A stretch of DNA of 64,000 bases from Orlajensenia stereocauli (lineage in GTDB: Bacteria; Actinomycetota; Actinomycetes; Actinomycetales; Microbacteriaceae), in NCBI RefSeq assembly GCF_039548895.1, contig NZ_JBCLVG010000001.1. One strand, given 5' to 3'. The position numbers and the translations under genes are program-made. A model generated the notes under the pieces. That model was not told where the DNA came from, did not search any database, and saw only the letters and a list, made by a program, of their open reading frames with translations. Positions 41,385-49,154 of the stretch are shown piece by piece. The stretch's first letter is position 1. Each line of letters opens with the position of its first letter.

Positions 41385-42292
41385 TGGCCACCGATCACAC
41401 GGATGCCGCCCCGCGCGCAGGCGTCCTGCGTCAGGTCGTGCTGTCGTCGCGGCCCCTGAGCTGGATCAACACGGCCTACCCCTTCGCCGCGGCCTACGTG
41501 CTCACCACGGGCCGGGTCGACGCGTTGTTCGTCGTGGGAACGCTGTTCTTCCTGATCCCGTACAACCTGCTCATGTACGGCGTCAACGACGTCTTCGACT
41601 ACGAGTCCGACCTGCGCAACCCGCGAAAGGGCGGCGTGGAGGGCGCCCTCCTCGATCCGCGGGTGCATCGCGCCGTGATCGGCTGGGGCGTCGGACTCAG
41701 CGCCGTCTTCGTGGTCGCGATGCTCGTGCTCGGCGGCACCGGGGAGCCGTGGTCGTGGGTGGTCCTCGCGATCAGCCTGTTCGCCGTTCTCGCCTACTCG
41801 GTCCCCGGACTGCGCTTCAAGGAGCGTCCGTTCCTCGATTCCGCCACCTCGAGCACGCACTTCGTCAGCCCGGCCGTCTACGCGCTGACCGTCGCAGGAG
41901 CGACGTTCACCCCGCAGCTGCTCGCCATCCTCGTGGCCTTCTTCCTCTGGGGAATGGCCAGCCACGCCTTCGGTGCCGTGCAGGATGTGGTTCCCGACCG
42001 CGAGGGCGGCATCGCGTCCATCGCCACCTGGTTCGGCGCTGCCCGCACCGTGCGCCTCGCCGTGGTGTTCTGGGCTCTCGGCGGTCTGCTCATGCTGGCG
42101 ACGGAGTGGCCAGGGCCGCTCGCGTCCCTGCTCGTCCTGCCGTACATCGTGTCGGCGGCGCCGTTCTGGTCGGTGACGGATGCCGGCTCCGCTGCAGCGA
42201 ATCGCGGCTGGCGGCACTTCCTGGCCATCAACTTCGTCGTCGGGTTCCTCGTGACCATGCTGCTCATCTGGTGGAGCTTCATCCGCGGTTAG
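41381..42292 (+). CDS. crtEb: Lycopene elongase (UbiA-type prenyltransferase)
   Basis: Transfers DMAPP units to lycopene to make the C50 chain. 303 residues, eight or nine membrane segments, with the two Asp motifs of UbiA enzymes: GVNDVFDYESDLRNPRKGG and DVVPDREGGIAS. Operon context (crtYe, crtYf) separates it from menaquinone or heme prenyltransferases. Start GTG 41381 (GTGA overlap) or ATG 41384. The stop codon lies inside the -10 of the next gene. Confidence 0.92.
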   Translation: MMATDHTDAAPRAGVLRQVVLSSRPLSWINTAYPFAAAYVLTTGRVDALFVVGTLFFLIPYNLLMYGVNDVFDYESDLRNPRKGGVEGALLDPRVHRAVIGWGVGLSAVFVVAMLVLGGTGEPWSWVVLAISLFAVLAYSVPGLRFKERPFLDSATSSTHFVSPAVYALTVAGATFTPQLLAILVAFFLWGMASHAFGAVQDVVPDREGGIASIATWFGAARTVRLAVVFWALGGLLMLATEWPGPLASLLVLPYIVSAAPFWSVTDAGSAAANRGWRHFLAINFVVGFLVTMLLIWWSFIRG

Positions 42293-42295
42293 TCT
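42290..42295 (+). promoter_or_regulatory. -10 element TAGTCT before the S4-domain gene
   Basis: TAGTCT overlaps the crtEb stop codon (TAG at 42290-42292) and ends 6 bases before the ATG at 42302. It suggests that the S4 gene has its own leaderless promoter independent of the crt operon. Confidence 0.55.
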
Positions 42296-42301
42296 GGTGC
42301 C

Positions 42302-42673
42302 ATGGATGCCGTGACGTCAGCACGCGTGGACGCGTGGCTGTGGGCTGTGCGCCAGTTCAAGACGCGCTCACTCGCCACTGCCGCATGCCGTGCGGGGCAT
42401 GTACGGGTGAACGGCGAACGGGTGAAGGCCGCTCAGTCGGTGCGCATCGGCGACGAGGTGCGCGTGCGGGCCAACGGATTCGACCGCATCATGGTCGTGC
42501 AGCGCATCATCGTGAAGCGCGTTGGTGCCGAGGTCGCTGCCGCCGCGATGATCGACAAGACTCCCCCGCCACCGCCGCGCGAGGCCGTGGCATCGGTTCC
42601 CGTGCGTGATCGCGGGGCCGGTCGCCCCACAAAGCGCGAGCGCCGTGACCTCGAGGAGCTGCGCGGCCACTGA
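42302..42673 (+). CDS. S4-domain RNA-binding protein (Hsp15-like)
   Basis: 123 residues with an S4 domain (ARVDAWLWAVRQFKTRSLATAACRAGHVRVNGERVKAAQSVRIGDEVRV), as in Hsp15, which binds 50S subunits carrying stalled nascent chains. A basic C-terminal tail follows (RDRGAGRPTKRERRDLEEL). It ends only 7 bases before the convergent csrA stop codon. Confidence 0.88.
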   Translation: MDAVTSARVDAWLWAVRQFKTRSLATAACRAGHVRVNGERVKAAQSVRIGDEVRVRANGFDRIMVVQRIIVKRVGAEVAAAAMIDKTPPPPPREAVASVPVRDRGAGRPTKRERRDLEELRGH

Positions 42674-42680
42674 GCCGGCG

Positions 42681-42941
42681 TCAGTCGCGTGGAGCCGGAT
42701 CGGCTCCGGTCGCGAGCCCGGCCAGGCTGGCCACCAGCCCCGCGGCGACGTCATCGCCGACCTCGGTCGCCTCGACGTTGGCCGCCTCGACGGCTCGCAC
42801 GACCTCGTCGCGCTGGATGCGCATGCTGCCGGGGGCATCGATGCCGATGCGCACACTGTCTCCGCGCACGTCGAGGACTGTCACGACGATGTCGTCTCCG
42901 ATGAGGATGCGCTCACCGATCTTGCGCGTCAGGACCAGCAT
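42681..42941 (-). CDS. csrA: Carbon storage regulator CsrA
   Basis: Dimeric RNA-binding translational repressor; in motile Gram-positives it is titrated by FliW and controls flagellin translation. 86 residues: the CsrA core MLVLTRKIGERILIGDDIVVTVLDVRGDSVRIGIDAPGSMRIQRDEV, then an Ala/Val-rich extension of about 25 residues, longer than typical CsrA. ATG 42941 is chosen because the core starts there. It lies 30 bases after flhA and ends the motility operon. No fliW is seen in the window. A TAGTGT at 42949-42954 (minus) could be an internal promoter. Confidence 0.9.
   Translation of the reverse strand: MLVLTRKIGERILIGDDIVVTVLDVRGDSVRIGIDAPGSMRIQRDEVVRAVEAANVEATEVGDDVAAGLVASLAGLATGADPAPRD
42691..42707. 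terminator. Hairpin at the csrA 3' end
   Basis: GGAGCCG, GAT, CGGCTCC: a perfect 7-bp stem inside the last codons of csrA, 17 bases past the stop of the convergent S4 gene. It may stop S4 transcription before it runs far into csrA. There is no T-tract. Confidence 0.4.
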
Positions 42942-42971
42942 TCGAACCACACTATCGTCTTCATCCGGCAC

Positions 42972-45017
42972 TCACGCCGAGAGCTGTTCGCTGACACGGA
43001 TCACCCCGAGAGTCTCGATCTGGGCGCCGATCGTCGTCACCTCGGTGTAGGAGAGCACGGTCAGGTCGGGCGCCTGCACCGAGACGAGCCGGTGGATGGC
43101 CGAGCGGAGGGCCGGCGCGCAGACCAGGACGGCGTTCCGCCCGGAATCGGCGACTGTGCGCACCGTGTTCGTGACGCCGGTGATCACCTTCTCGATCATG
43201 GTGGCGTCGAGCACGATCTGCGTGCCGTTCTCACCGGGGCGCAGGCCCTCCAACATCCGTTGCTCCAGTCCGGGTTCGATCATGATGACCCGCAGGATCC
43301 CGTCGTCGACGTGCGGGGACGCGAGGGCCGGGCCGAGCGCGGTTCGCGCGGCCTCGATGAGGCCCTCCGGGTCGGTCGACACCCTGGCACGGAGGGCGAG
43401 CGCCTCGTAGATGCGGGCGAGGTCGTTGATGGGCACCTGTTCGGCGAGGAGGCCGCGCAGCACCCGCTGCAGTTCAGCCAGGGAGAGCAGCGTGGGGGTG
43501 AGCTCCTCGACGGCAGCGGGGTTGGACTGCCGAACGCTGTCGGTGAGGGTCCTGACGTCCTCCCGGCTGAGCAGCCGATCGGCATTGGCCGTGATGATGC
43601 TCGACAGGTGGGTGACGACCACCGAGACGCGATCGATCACAGTGGCCCCGGCGATCTCGGCGCTGTGGCGCATCCCCAGCGGGATCCACTTGCCCGCGAG
43701 GCCGAAGACAGGCTCGACGGTGGCGATGCCCGGCATCCCCTCGAGACCGTCGCCGAGAGCGAGGACCCGACCGGCCGGCGCCGTGCCGCGACCCATCTCC
43801 ACGCCGGCGACCCTGATGACGTATGTGTCCATGGGCAGTTCGACGCTGTCGCGCGTGCGCACCGGCGGCACGACGACGCCGAGGTCGAAGGCGATCTTGC
43901 GGCGGAGCGCCCGCACCCTGCCCAGCAGGTCGTCGGCCGAACCCGAGACCAGGTCGACGATGTCGGGGGCCAGCAGGATCTCGAGGGCATGCACCCGCAT
44001 CTGCTCCATCAGCTCCTCAGGCGTCTCGGCCGGCGCCGGAGGAAGCGTCTCGGCGCGCTCGGCCTCTGCCGCCTTCTTCGCGTCGCTCGCCTTGACGCGG
44101 GCGGCCGCCCAGAACAGCAGGGCTCCGACCACGAGGAACGGCAGCTTGGGCATCTCGGGGATGAGCGCCATCACGACGGCGGCGCAGGCGGCGATCTGCA
44201 GCGCCGTGCGCGACTGCATCAGCTGAGCGGATGCCGTGGTGCCGAGATCGGATTCGGCGTTCGAGCGGGTCACGATCATGCCCGTGGAGACGGCCATGAG
44301 CAGTGCAGGCACCTGCGTCACCAGACCATCGCCGATGGTGAGGAGGCTGTAGGTGCTGACGGCGTCCTCGATCGAGAGGCCGTCCTGCAGCATCCCGATC
44401 GCGATCCCGCCCACGATGTTGATGATGATGATGATGATCCCGGCGATCGCGTCGCCCTTGACGAACTTCGAGGCTCCGTCCATCGCACCGTAGAAGTCCG
44501 CCTCCGCCGACACCTCGGCGCGTCGCTCCCTGGCCTGGACGTCGGTGATGAGGCCGGCGTTCAGGTCGGCGTCGATGGCCATCTGCTTTCCGGGCATCGC
44601 GTCGAGCGTGAAGCGTGCGCCCACTTCGGCGACGCGCTCGGCACCCTTCGTGACGACGACGAACTGGATGACGACGAGGATGAGGAACACCACGGCGCCG
44701 ATGATCAGGGATCCTCCGACGGCGACGTGCCCGAAGGCGGCGATCACCTGCCCGGCGTAGCCGTCGCCGAGCACGAGGCGGGTGGACGCCACGTTGAGCC
44801 CGAGCCGGAACAGCGTCGCCCCGAGGAGCAGGGACGGGAAGACGGAGAAGTCGAGCGGGCGTCTCGCGAACATCGTGGTGAGCAGGATGATGAGCGCGAG
44901 CAGGATGTTGACGACGATGAGGGCGTCGAGGAGCCACGCCGGCACGGGCACGACCAGCAGCAGCACGACGGCGACGATCCCGACCGGAACGCCGAGCCTG
45001 GCGAAGTTGTGATTCAC
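42972..45017 (-). CDS. flhA: Flagellar export gate protein FlhA
   Basis: Core of the flagellar type III export apparatus. 681 residues: eight membrane segments (1-310, including LNVASTRLVL and the FHIPEP-equivalent region MPGKQMAIDADLNAGLI) and a large cytoplasmic domain (about 330-681) that docks export substrates. GTG 45017 is preferred because GGAGG lies 6 bases upstream; ATG 45023 would abut that same site with no spacing. Begins 2 bases after the flhB stop. A run of six isoleucines (AGIIIIIINIVGG) is in a membrane segment. Confidence 0.95.
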   Translation of the reverse strand: MNHNFARLGVPVGIVAVVLLLVVPVPAWLLDALIVVNILLALIILLTTMFARRPLDFSVFPSLLLGATLFRLGLNVASTRLVLGDGYAGQVIAAFGHVAVGGSLIIGAVVFLILVVIQFVVVTKGAERVAEVGARFTLDAMPGKQMAIDADLNAGLITDVQARERRAEVSAEADFYGAMDGASKFVKGDAIAGIIIIIINIVGGIAIGMLQDGLSIEDAVSTYSLLTIGDGLVTQVPALLMAVSTGMIVTRSNAESDLGTTASAQLMQSRTALQIAACAAVVMALIPEMPKLPFLVVGALLFWAAARVKASDAKKAAEAERAETLPPAPAETPEELMEQMRVHALEILLAPDIVDLVSGSADDLLGRVRALRRKIAFDLGVVVPPVRTRDSVELPMDTYVIRVAGVEMGRGTAPAGRVLALGDGLEGMPGIATVEPVFGLAGKWIPLGMRHSAEIAGATVIDRVSVVVTHLSSIITANADRLLSREDVRTLTDSVRQSNPAAVEELTPTLLSLAELQRVLRGLLAEQVPINDLARIYEALALRARVSTDPEGLIEAARTALGPALASPHVDDGILRVIMIEPGLEQRMLEGLRPGENGTQIVLDATMIEKVITGVTNTVRTVADSGRNAVLVCAPALRSAIHRLVSVQAPDLTVLSYTEVTTIGAQIETLGVIRVSEQLSA

Positions 45018-45019
45018 GT

Positions 45020-46123
45020 TCATCCTCCTGTGACGCCGACGGCCGCCGGCAGAATGGTGTGCATGCCGCCGCGGGTACCGCGGCGCTCGAGGGCCATGAC
45101 GAAGGCGAGCACGCGGGCCACGGCCGTGTAGAACTCGGCGGGGATCACCTGCCCGACCTCGCAACTGGCGTGCAGCGCGCGCGCCAGCGGCACGTCGCGC
45201 ACGAGGGGCACCCTGTGCTCCTCGGCCTTCTCGCGGATGCGGGTGGCGATGAGCTCTGACCCCTTCGCCACGACGCGCGGGGCGGACTTGCCCGGGGTGT
45301 AGCTGAGGGCGATGGCGATGTGCGTGGGGTTCACCAGCACGACGTCGGCATCGGCGACGGCGGCGATCATCCGGTTGCGGCTCATCGCGAGTTGACGGGA
45401 GCGCCGCTGCGACTTGATCAGCGGATCGCCATCCGTGTTCTTGTTCTCGTCGAGAACCTCGCGCTTGGTCATGCGCGATTTGGTGCGGTTGCGCCGTAAG
45501 ACGACCAGCACGTCGATGGCGGCGAGGACGAGGCCGGCGATCACAGCGGTGCGGATGAGGGTGGCCGATGCCTCCTCCCCGATGCCGAGCAGCCTCGAGA
45601 TCGGCAGGGATCCCGCTGCCGAGAGCACGGGCACGAGACCCACGATGACGACGGCGAGCACGAGGCCGACGACGAGTGTCTTGGTGAGCGACTTGACGCC
45701 TTCGTACAGCGCGCGCAGCCCGAAGACCCTCTGAACCCCGGACACGAGGTTGAACTGCTCGAACTTGCCGGTGAACGCCCGCATGTGCACACCACCCTGC
45801 ACGACGGCTCCGGCGATGACGGCGACGAGCACGACACCCAGCATCGGGCCGAGCACGGTCGCGAAGGAACCGAAGGCGTCCTGCATGGCCGTCACGGCCA
45901 CGGCCGGATCGGGGTCTGCGATGACCGAGGAGATGGCGAACATCTGGTCGACCCCGGCATCCGCCCCCCGCTGGATCGTCGACGGCAGCATGACCGCAGC
46001 AGCCCCGATCCCGACCCACGCCGTGAGGTCCTGCGAGGTGGTGAGCTGCCCCTTGCGACGCACCTCCTTCATCCTCTTCGGGGTGGCCTGCTCCGTGCGC
46101 TCCTGGGAGTCGGACTCGGCCAT
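45020..46123 (-). CDS. flhB: Flagellar export switch protein FlhB
   Basis: Export-gate protein that switches substrate class from rod/hook to filament. 367 residues, N-terminal SQERTEQATPKRMKEVRRKGQ, four membrane segments, and a cytoplasmic domain with the self-cleaving NPTH motif (VLVNPTHIAIAL). Its start touches the fliR stop (TGATG). Length and motifs are normal. Confidence 0.97.
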   Translation of the reverse strand: MAESDSQERTEQATPKRMKEVRRKGQLTTSQDLTAWVGIGAAAVMLPSTIQRGADAGVDQMFAISSVIADPDPAVAVTAMQDAFGSFATVLGPMLGVVLVAVIAGAVVQGGVHMRAFTGKFEQFNLVSGVQRVFGLRALYEGVKSLTKTLVVGLVLAVVIVGLVPVLSAAGSLPISRLLGIGEEASATLIRTAVIAGLVLAAIDVLVVLRRNRTKSRMTKREVLDENKNTDGDPLIKSQRRSRQLAMSRNRMIAAVADADVVLVNPTHIAIALSYTPGKSAPRVVAKGSELIATRIREKAEEHRVPLVRDVPLARALHASCEVGQVIPAEFYTAVARVLAFVMALERRGTRGGMHTILPAAVGVTGG

Positions 46124-46881
46124 CAGCGCACCCCCGCCATGAGTTCGACGGCGGTGCCCGTGAGCGCGGAGACCACGGCTGGCAGAGCCGCGAAGGCGAG
46201 GCCGCCGAGCATCAGCGTGAGCCCGATCTTGACCGGGAAGCTGAGGGAGAAGGCGTTGAGCGCCGGCGCGACCCTGGTGAGGAGGCCGAGACCGATGTCG
46301 GCCAGGAACAGCACGACGATGAGCGGGCCGGCGATCTGGAGCGCGGCCACGAGCATCTGCCCGACGGCCTGCACCAGGGACTCGACCGAGGCACCGAGGT
46401 CGAACGCTCCCCCGATGGGCAGCGCGGTGAACGATCGCACCAGCCCGCCGATCACGAGCTGATAGGCGCCGGAGGCGAACATGAGGGCCAGCGCCGTCAT
46501 CTGGAACAGTCGCGCGAACTGGGCGCCGTTGATCATCTGCTGCGGGTCGAAGGCCTGCGCGAGCTGGAACCCGCCGAAGAGGTCGATCAGGCCGCCGGCC
46601 GACTGCACGGCGGAGAACACCACGAAGACGAGGAAGCCCATGAGCGACCCGACGAGCAGCTCCTGCACGAGTGAGCCGAAGAATGCGGCGGCGTCACCGA
46701 TCTGGTAGCCGGGCACGACCCGCGGAGAGACGGCGAGAGCGAGACCGACCGCGAGCATCGCCTTCACGCGTGCGGGGATCGCGCGGGTCGAGAACGGCGG
46801 TGCGATCACGAGGAACGCCGCCATCCGCACCCCGGCGAGCATGACGGCCTCGAGCCACGCCGCGTCGATGGACAGGCCCAT
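46123..46881 (-). CDS. fliR: Flagellar export protein FliR
   Basis: 252 residues, five or six membrane segments, with the FliR-typical APPFSTRAIPARVKAMLAVGLALAV and FADIGLGLL-like (FLADIGLGLLTRVAPALNAF) regions. Part of the FliPQR export pore. ATG 46881 lies 1 base after the fliQ stop; GTG 46893 would add four residues. Confidence 0.94.
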   Translation of the reverse strand: MGLSIDAAWLEAVMLAGVRMAAFLVIAPPFSTRAIPARVKAMLAVGLALAVSPRVVPGYQIGDAAAFFGSLVQELLVGSLMGFLVFVVFSAVQSAGGLIDLFGGFQLAQAFDPQQMINGAQFARLFQMTALALMFASGAYQLVIGGLVRSFTALPIGGAFDLGASVESLVQAVGQMLVAALQIAGPLIVVLFLADIGLGLLTRVAPALNAFSLSFPVKIGLTLMLGGLAFAALPAVVSALTGTAVELMAGVR

Positions 46882-46882
46882 G

Positions 46883-47158
46883 TCACCCACCACCGACGAG
46901 CGAGGGGATGCGAGCGAAGAGCTCGTGGGTGAAGGCTAGGAGCTCGGAGATCATCCAATGACCGCAGATGAGCAGGGCCACCGACACCGCGACGGCCTTG
47001 GGCACGAACGAGAGCGTCACCTCCTGGATCTGGGTGATCGACTGCAGCAGCGAGATCGCGAAGCCGACGACCAGGGCCGTCACGAGGACGGGGGCCGCGA
47101 GCTTCGCCGAGATCAGGAGGCTCTGCAGGCCGATGTCGAGGACCGCATTGGTGTCCAT
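46883..47158 (-). CDS. fliQ: Flagellar export protein FliQ
   Basis: 91 residues, two membrane segments, with LVTALVVGFAISLLQSITQIQEVTLSFVPK, the conserved Q-x-x-T-x-I-Q-E core of FliQ. Four FliQ subunits join five FliP and one FliR in the export pore. The ATG overlaps the fliP stop (TGATG). Confidence 0.96.
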   Translation of the reverse strand: MDTNAVLDIGLQSLLISAKLAAPVLVTALVVGFAISLLQSITQIQEVTLSFVPKAVAVSVALLICGHWMISELLAFTHELFARIPSLVGGG

Positions 47159-47994
47159 CAGCCACCTCCGCTGTAGCTCTGGATGAGCGAGGTGATGATG
47201 AGGCCCCAGCCGTCGACGAGCACGAACAGCAGGATCTTGAAGGGCAGCGAGATCATGACGGGCGGGAGCATCATCATGCCCATCGACATGAGGGCGGCCG
47301 AGACGACGAGGTCGATGACGAGGAAGGGGATGAAGATGACGAACCCGATGATGAAGGCGGCTCGCAGCTCCGAGATCATGAACGCCGGGATGAGGGTGAT
47401 CATCGGGACGGACTCAGGGTTCACGGGGTTCGGTTGCCCGGCGGCGCGCGTCATGAGAGCTATGTCGTCCTCACGGGTGAACGCGAGCATGAACTCGTGC
47501 AGGGGCGCGGATGCCGCCGTCACAGCCTGCGTGAAATCGGTCGTGCCGTTCAGGAACGGCTGCACGGCGACGGTGTTGATCTCGGTCAGAACCGGAGCCA
47601 TGATGAACAACGACAGGAACAGGGCGAGGCCTGCCAGCACCTGGTTCGGCGGGATCGTCGGCAGCGCCAGGGCGTTCCGGGTCATGGCGAGCACGACGAA
47701 GATCTTCGTGAACGACGTCATCATGAGCAGGAGCGCCGGTGCCACCGACAGCAGGGTGATGCCGATCAGCGTGATGACGGCCGTGCTCGGCTCGCCGTTG
47801 GGGCCGTTGATCTCGACGCTCACGTCGCCGCCGGTGGGCGCAGCGGGATCCGTCGGCGACACGGGGTCGGACGGGGCAGCCGACGCGGGATGCGCGCCGA
47901 GCATCATGAGAACGAACGCGATGGCGGTCGCAGCGATCAGCAGGGCGAGGATGCGGCCGATCGCCGGGCCTCTCCTGATCGCCGCGGCCCTCAC
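47158..47994 (-). CDS. fliP: Flagellar export protein FliP
   Basis: 278 residues with an N-terminal signal sequence (about 1-40, ending HPASAA) as in other FliP proteins, then MTSFTKIFVVLAMTRNALALPTIPPNQVLAGLALFL and SELRAAFIIGFVIFIPFLVIDLVVSAALMSMGMMMLPP. Forms the base of the export pore. GTG start overlaps the fliO stop (GTGA, 47991-47994). Confidence 0.97.
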   Translation of the reverse strand: MRAAAIRRGPAIGRILALLIAATAIAFVLMMLGAHPASAAPSDPVSPTDPAAPTGGDVSVEINGPNGEPSTAVITLIGITLLSVAPALLLMMTSFTKIFVVLAMTRNALALPTIPPNQVLAGLALFLSLFIMAPVLTEINTVAVQPFLNGTTDFTQAVTAASAPLHEFMLAFTREDDIALMTRAAGQPNPVNPESVPMITLIPAFMISELRAAFIIGFVIFIPFLVIDLVVSAALMSMGMMMLPPVMISLPFKILLFVLVDGWGLIITSLIQSYSGGG

Positions 47995-48458
47995 CGATCC
48001 TGCCGGAGGAAGGCGGCGGTCGCCCGCCAGGTCTCCCGCGACAGGATCGAGCCGCTTCCGGCGAGGGCCGGAGGGTTCGCCCGCTTGACCGAGGCTCGGG
48101 TGGGGAGGTCATCGGGAGCGGCAGCCGCTGCGGGCCCTGCGTCGAACGCCGCATCGGCCAGCACGCGCTGGAACTCATCGTCGGTCGTCGAGGGATCGAC
48201 GACGGGCGTGCGCTCGCCCGAGTGCAGGACGTTGATGTTCTGCTCGGTCACGCCGAGCACGAACCGACGACCGTCGACGTCGATGACGACCACGGATGCC
48301 TTCGACCCGACGCCGGTGCGGGCGACGACCTCGAGCGGGGTCGCCGTGCGCACGCGCCGCTTCGAGCCGCGCGTGATGCGGCGCTGCAGGAAGACGAGCA
48401 GGCCGAGCACGGCTGCGAGCGACAGCGCGACCCGTGCCACGACGATGACGAGATCCAT
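47991..48458 (-). CDS. fliO: Flagellar biosynthesis protein FliO
   Basis: 155 residues: one N-terminal membrane segment (about 3-24), then a small beta-rich domain (PLEVVARTGVGSKASVVVIDVDGRRFVLGVTEQNINVLH) as in FliO, and a non-conserved tail. FliO helps assemble the FliP ring. It starts directly after the fliN stop. Family sequence identity is low, so the name leans on topology and the position between fliN and fliP. Confidence 0.88.
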   Translation of the reverse strand: MDLVIVVARVALSLAAVLGLLVFLQRRITRGSKRRVRTATPLEVVARTGVGSKASVVVIDVDGRRFVLGVTEQNINVLHSGERTPVVDPSTTDDEFQRVLADAAFDAGPAAAAAPDDLPTRASVKRANPPALAGSGSILSRETWRATAAFLRQDR

Positions 48459-49154
48459 CTAGGCGTCGCCCTCGGCGACATCGAGGATGCGGGTGATGCG
48501 CACGGCGTAGTCCTGGTCGACGACCACGATCTCGCCGTGGGCGATGAGGCGGCCGTTGAGGAGGACGTCTGCCGGGGCGCCGGCCGAGCGGTCGAGCTCG
48601 ATGACCGAGCCCGGCTCGATGGAGAGCACATCGCGCACGGACATCCGGGTGCGCCCGAGCTCGACCGCCAGGGTCATCTCGACGTCGCGGATGCGGGCGA
48701 GGTTCGGCGCATCGCCGGATGCCGCATCAGTCACCGGACGGGTGGGACGGTGCATCCGGAGCGCGAACCAGCCGACGGTCTCTCCGCCGTCGGTGAGGGC
48801 GTAGACCTCGGCCTCGGCATCGGCGACCCAGCCGGCACGGTCGACCCTGGCGGTGCCGAGCACGCCGGGACCGAGCCTCGCTGCGGCGGCCTCGAGCGCC
48901 AGGCGCAGGGCGTCGGCCTGCGAGACCGCGGTGCCTGCAGTACCCAGGGCGTCGTCGATGCCGGCGGCCGACTGCAGCACGAGCGCGAGATCGGCAGAGG
49001 ACGCTCCGACGAACGATGCGACGACGGCGTCCGAGAACGATGCCGCGAGGCCGGACCGGTCCGACAGGAGTTCGGCCTGGAGGCGTCGGTCGGTCGGGAG
49101 GACCTCGACGAGGGTGGTGACGGCGACCGAGGAGACGGTGGCTGTGGAGATCAT
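48459..49154 (-). CDS. fliN: Flagellar switch protein FliN (long form)
   Basis: 231 residues. The C-terminal 80 form the FliN/SpoA domain (RDVEMTLAVELGRTRMSVRDVLSIEPGSVIELDRSAGAPADVLLNGRLIAHGEIVVVDQDYAVRITRI). The N-terminal 140 or so residues are a separate domain with no clear CheC phosphatase motif (no E-x2-N pattern seen), which makes it longer than enteric FliN. Part of the C-ring with FliM and FliG. ATG overlaps the fliM stop (ATGA). Confidence 0.93.
   Translation of the reverse strand: MISTATVSSVAVTTLVEVLPTDRRLQAELLSDRSGLAASFSDAVVASFVGASSADLALVLQSAAGIDDALGTAGTAVSQADALRLALEAAAARLGPGVLGTARVDRAGWVADAEAEVYALTDGGETVGWFALRMHRPTRPVTDAASGDAPNLARIRDVEMTLAVELGRTRMSVRDVLSIEPGSVIELDRSAGAPADVLLNGRLIAHGEIVVVDQDYAVRITRILDVAEGDA

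Noticed and set aside
42947..42960. GACGATAG upstream of csrA, resembling the sigma-28 -10
   Set aside because: No CTAACG at the matching distance, and csrA follows flhA by 30 bases in the same operon. At most a weak internal promoter.
44415..44439. GAT/ATC triplet repeat in flhA
   Set aside because: It encodes six isoleucines in a membrane segment; changes in repeat number would stay in frame, so it is not a phase-variation switch of the frameshift kind.
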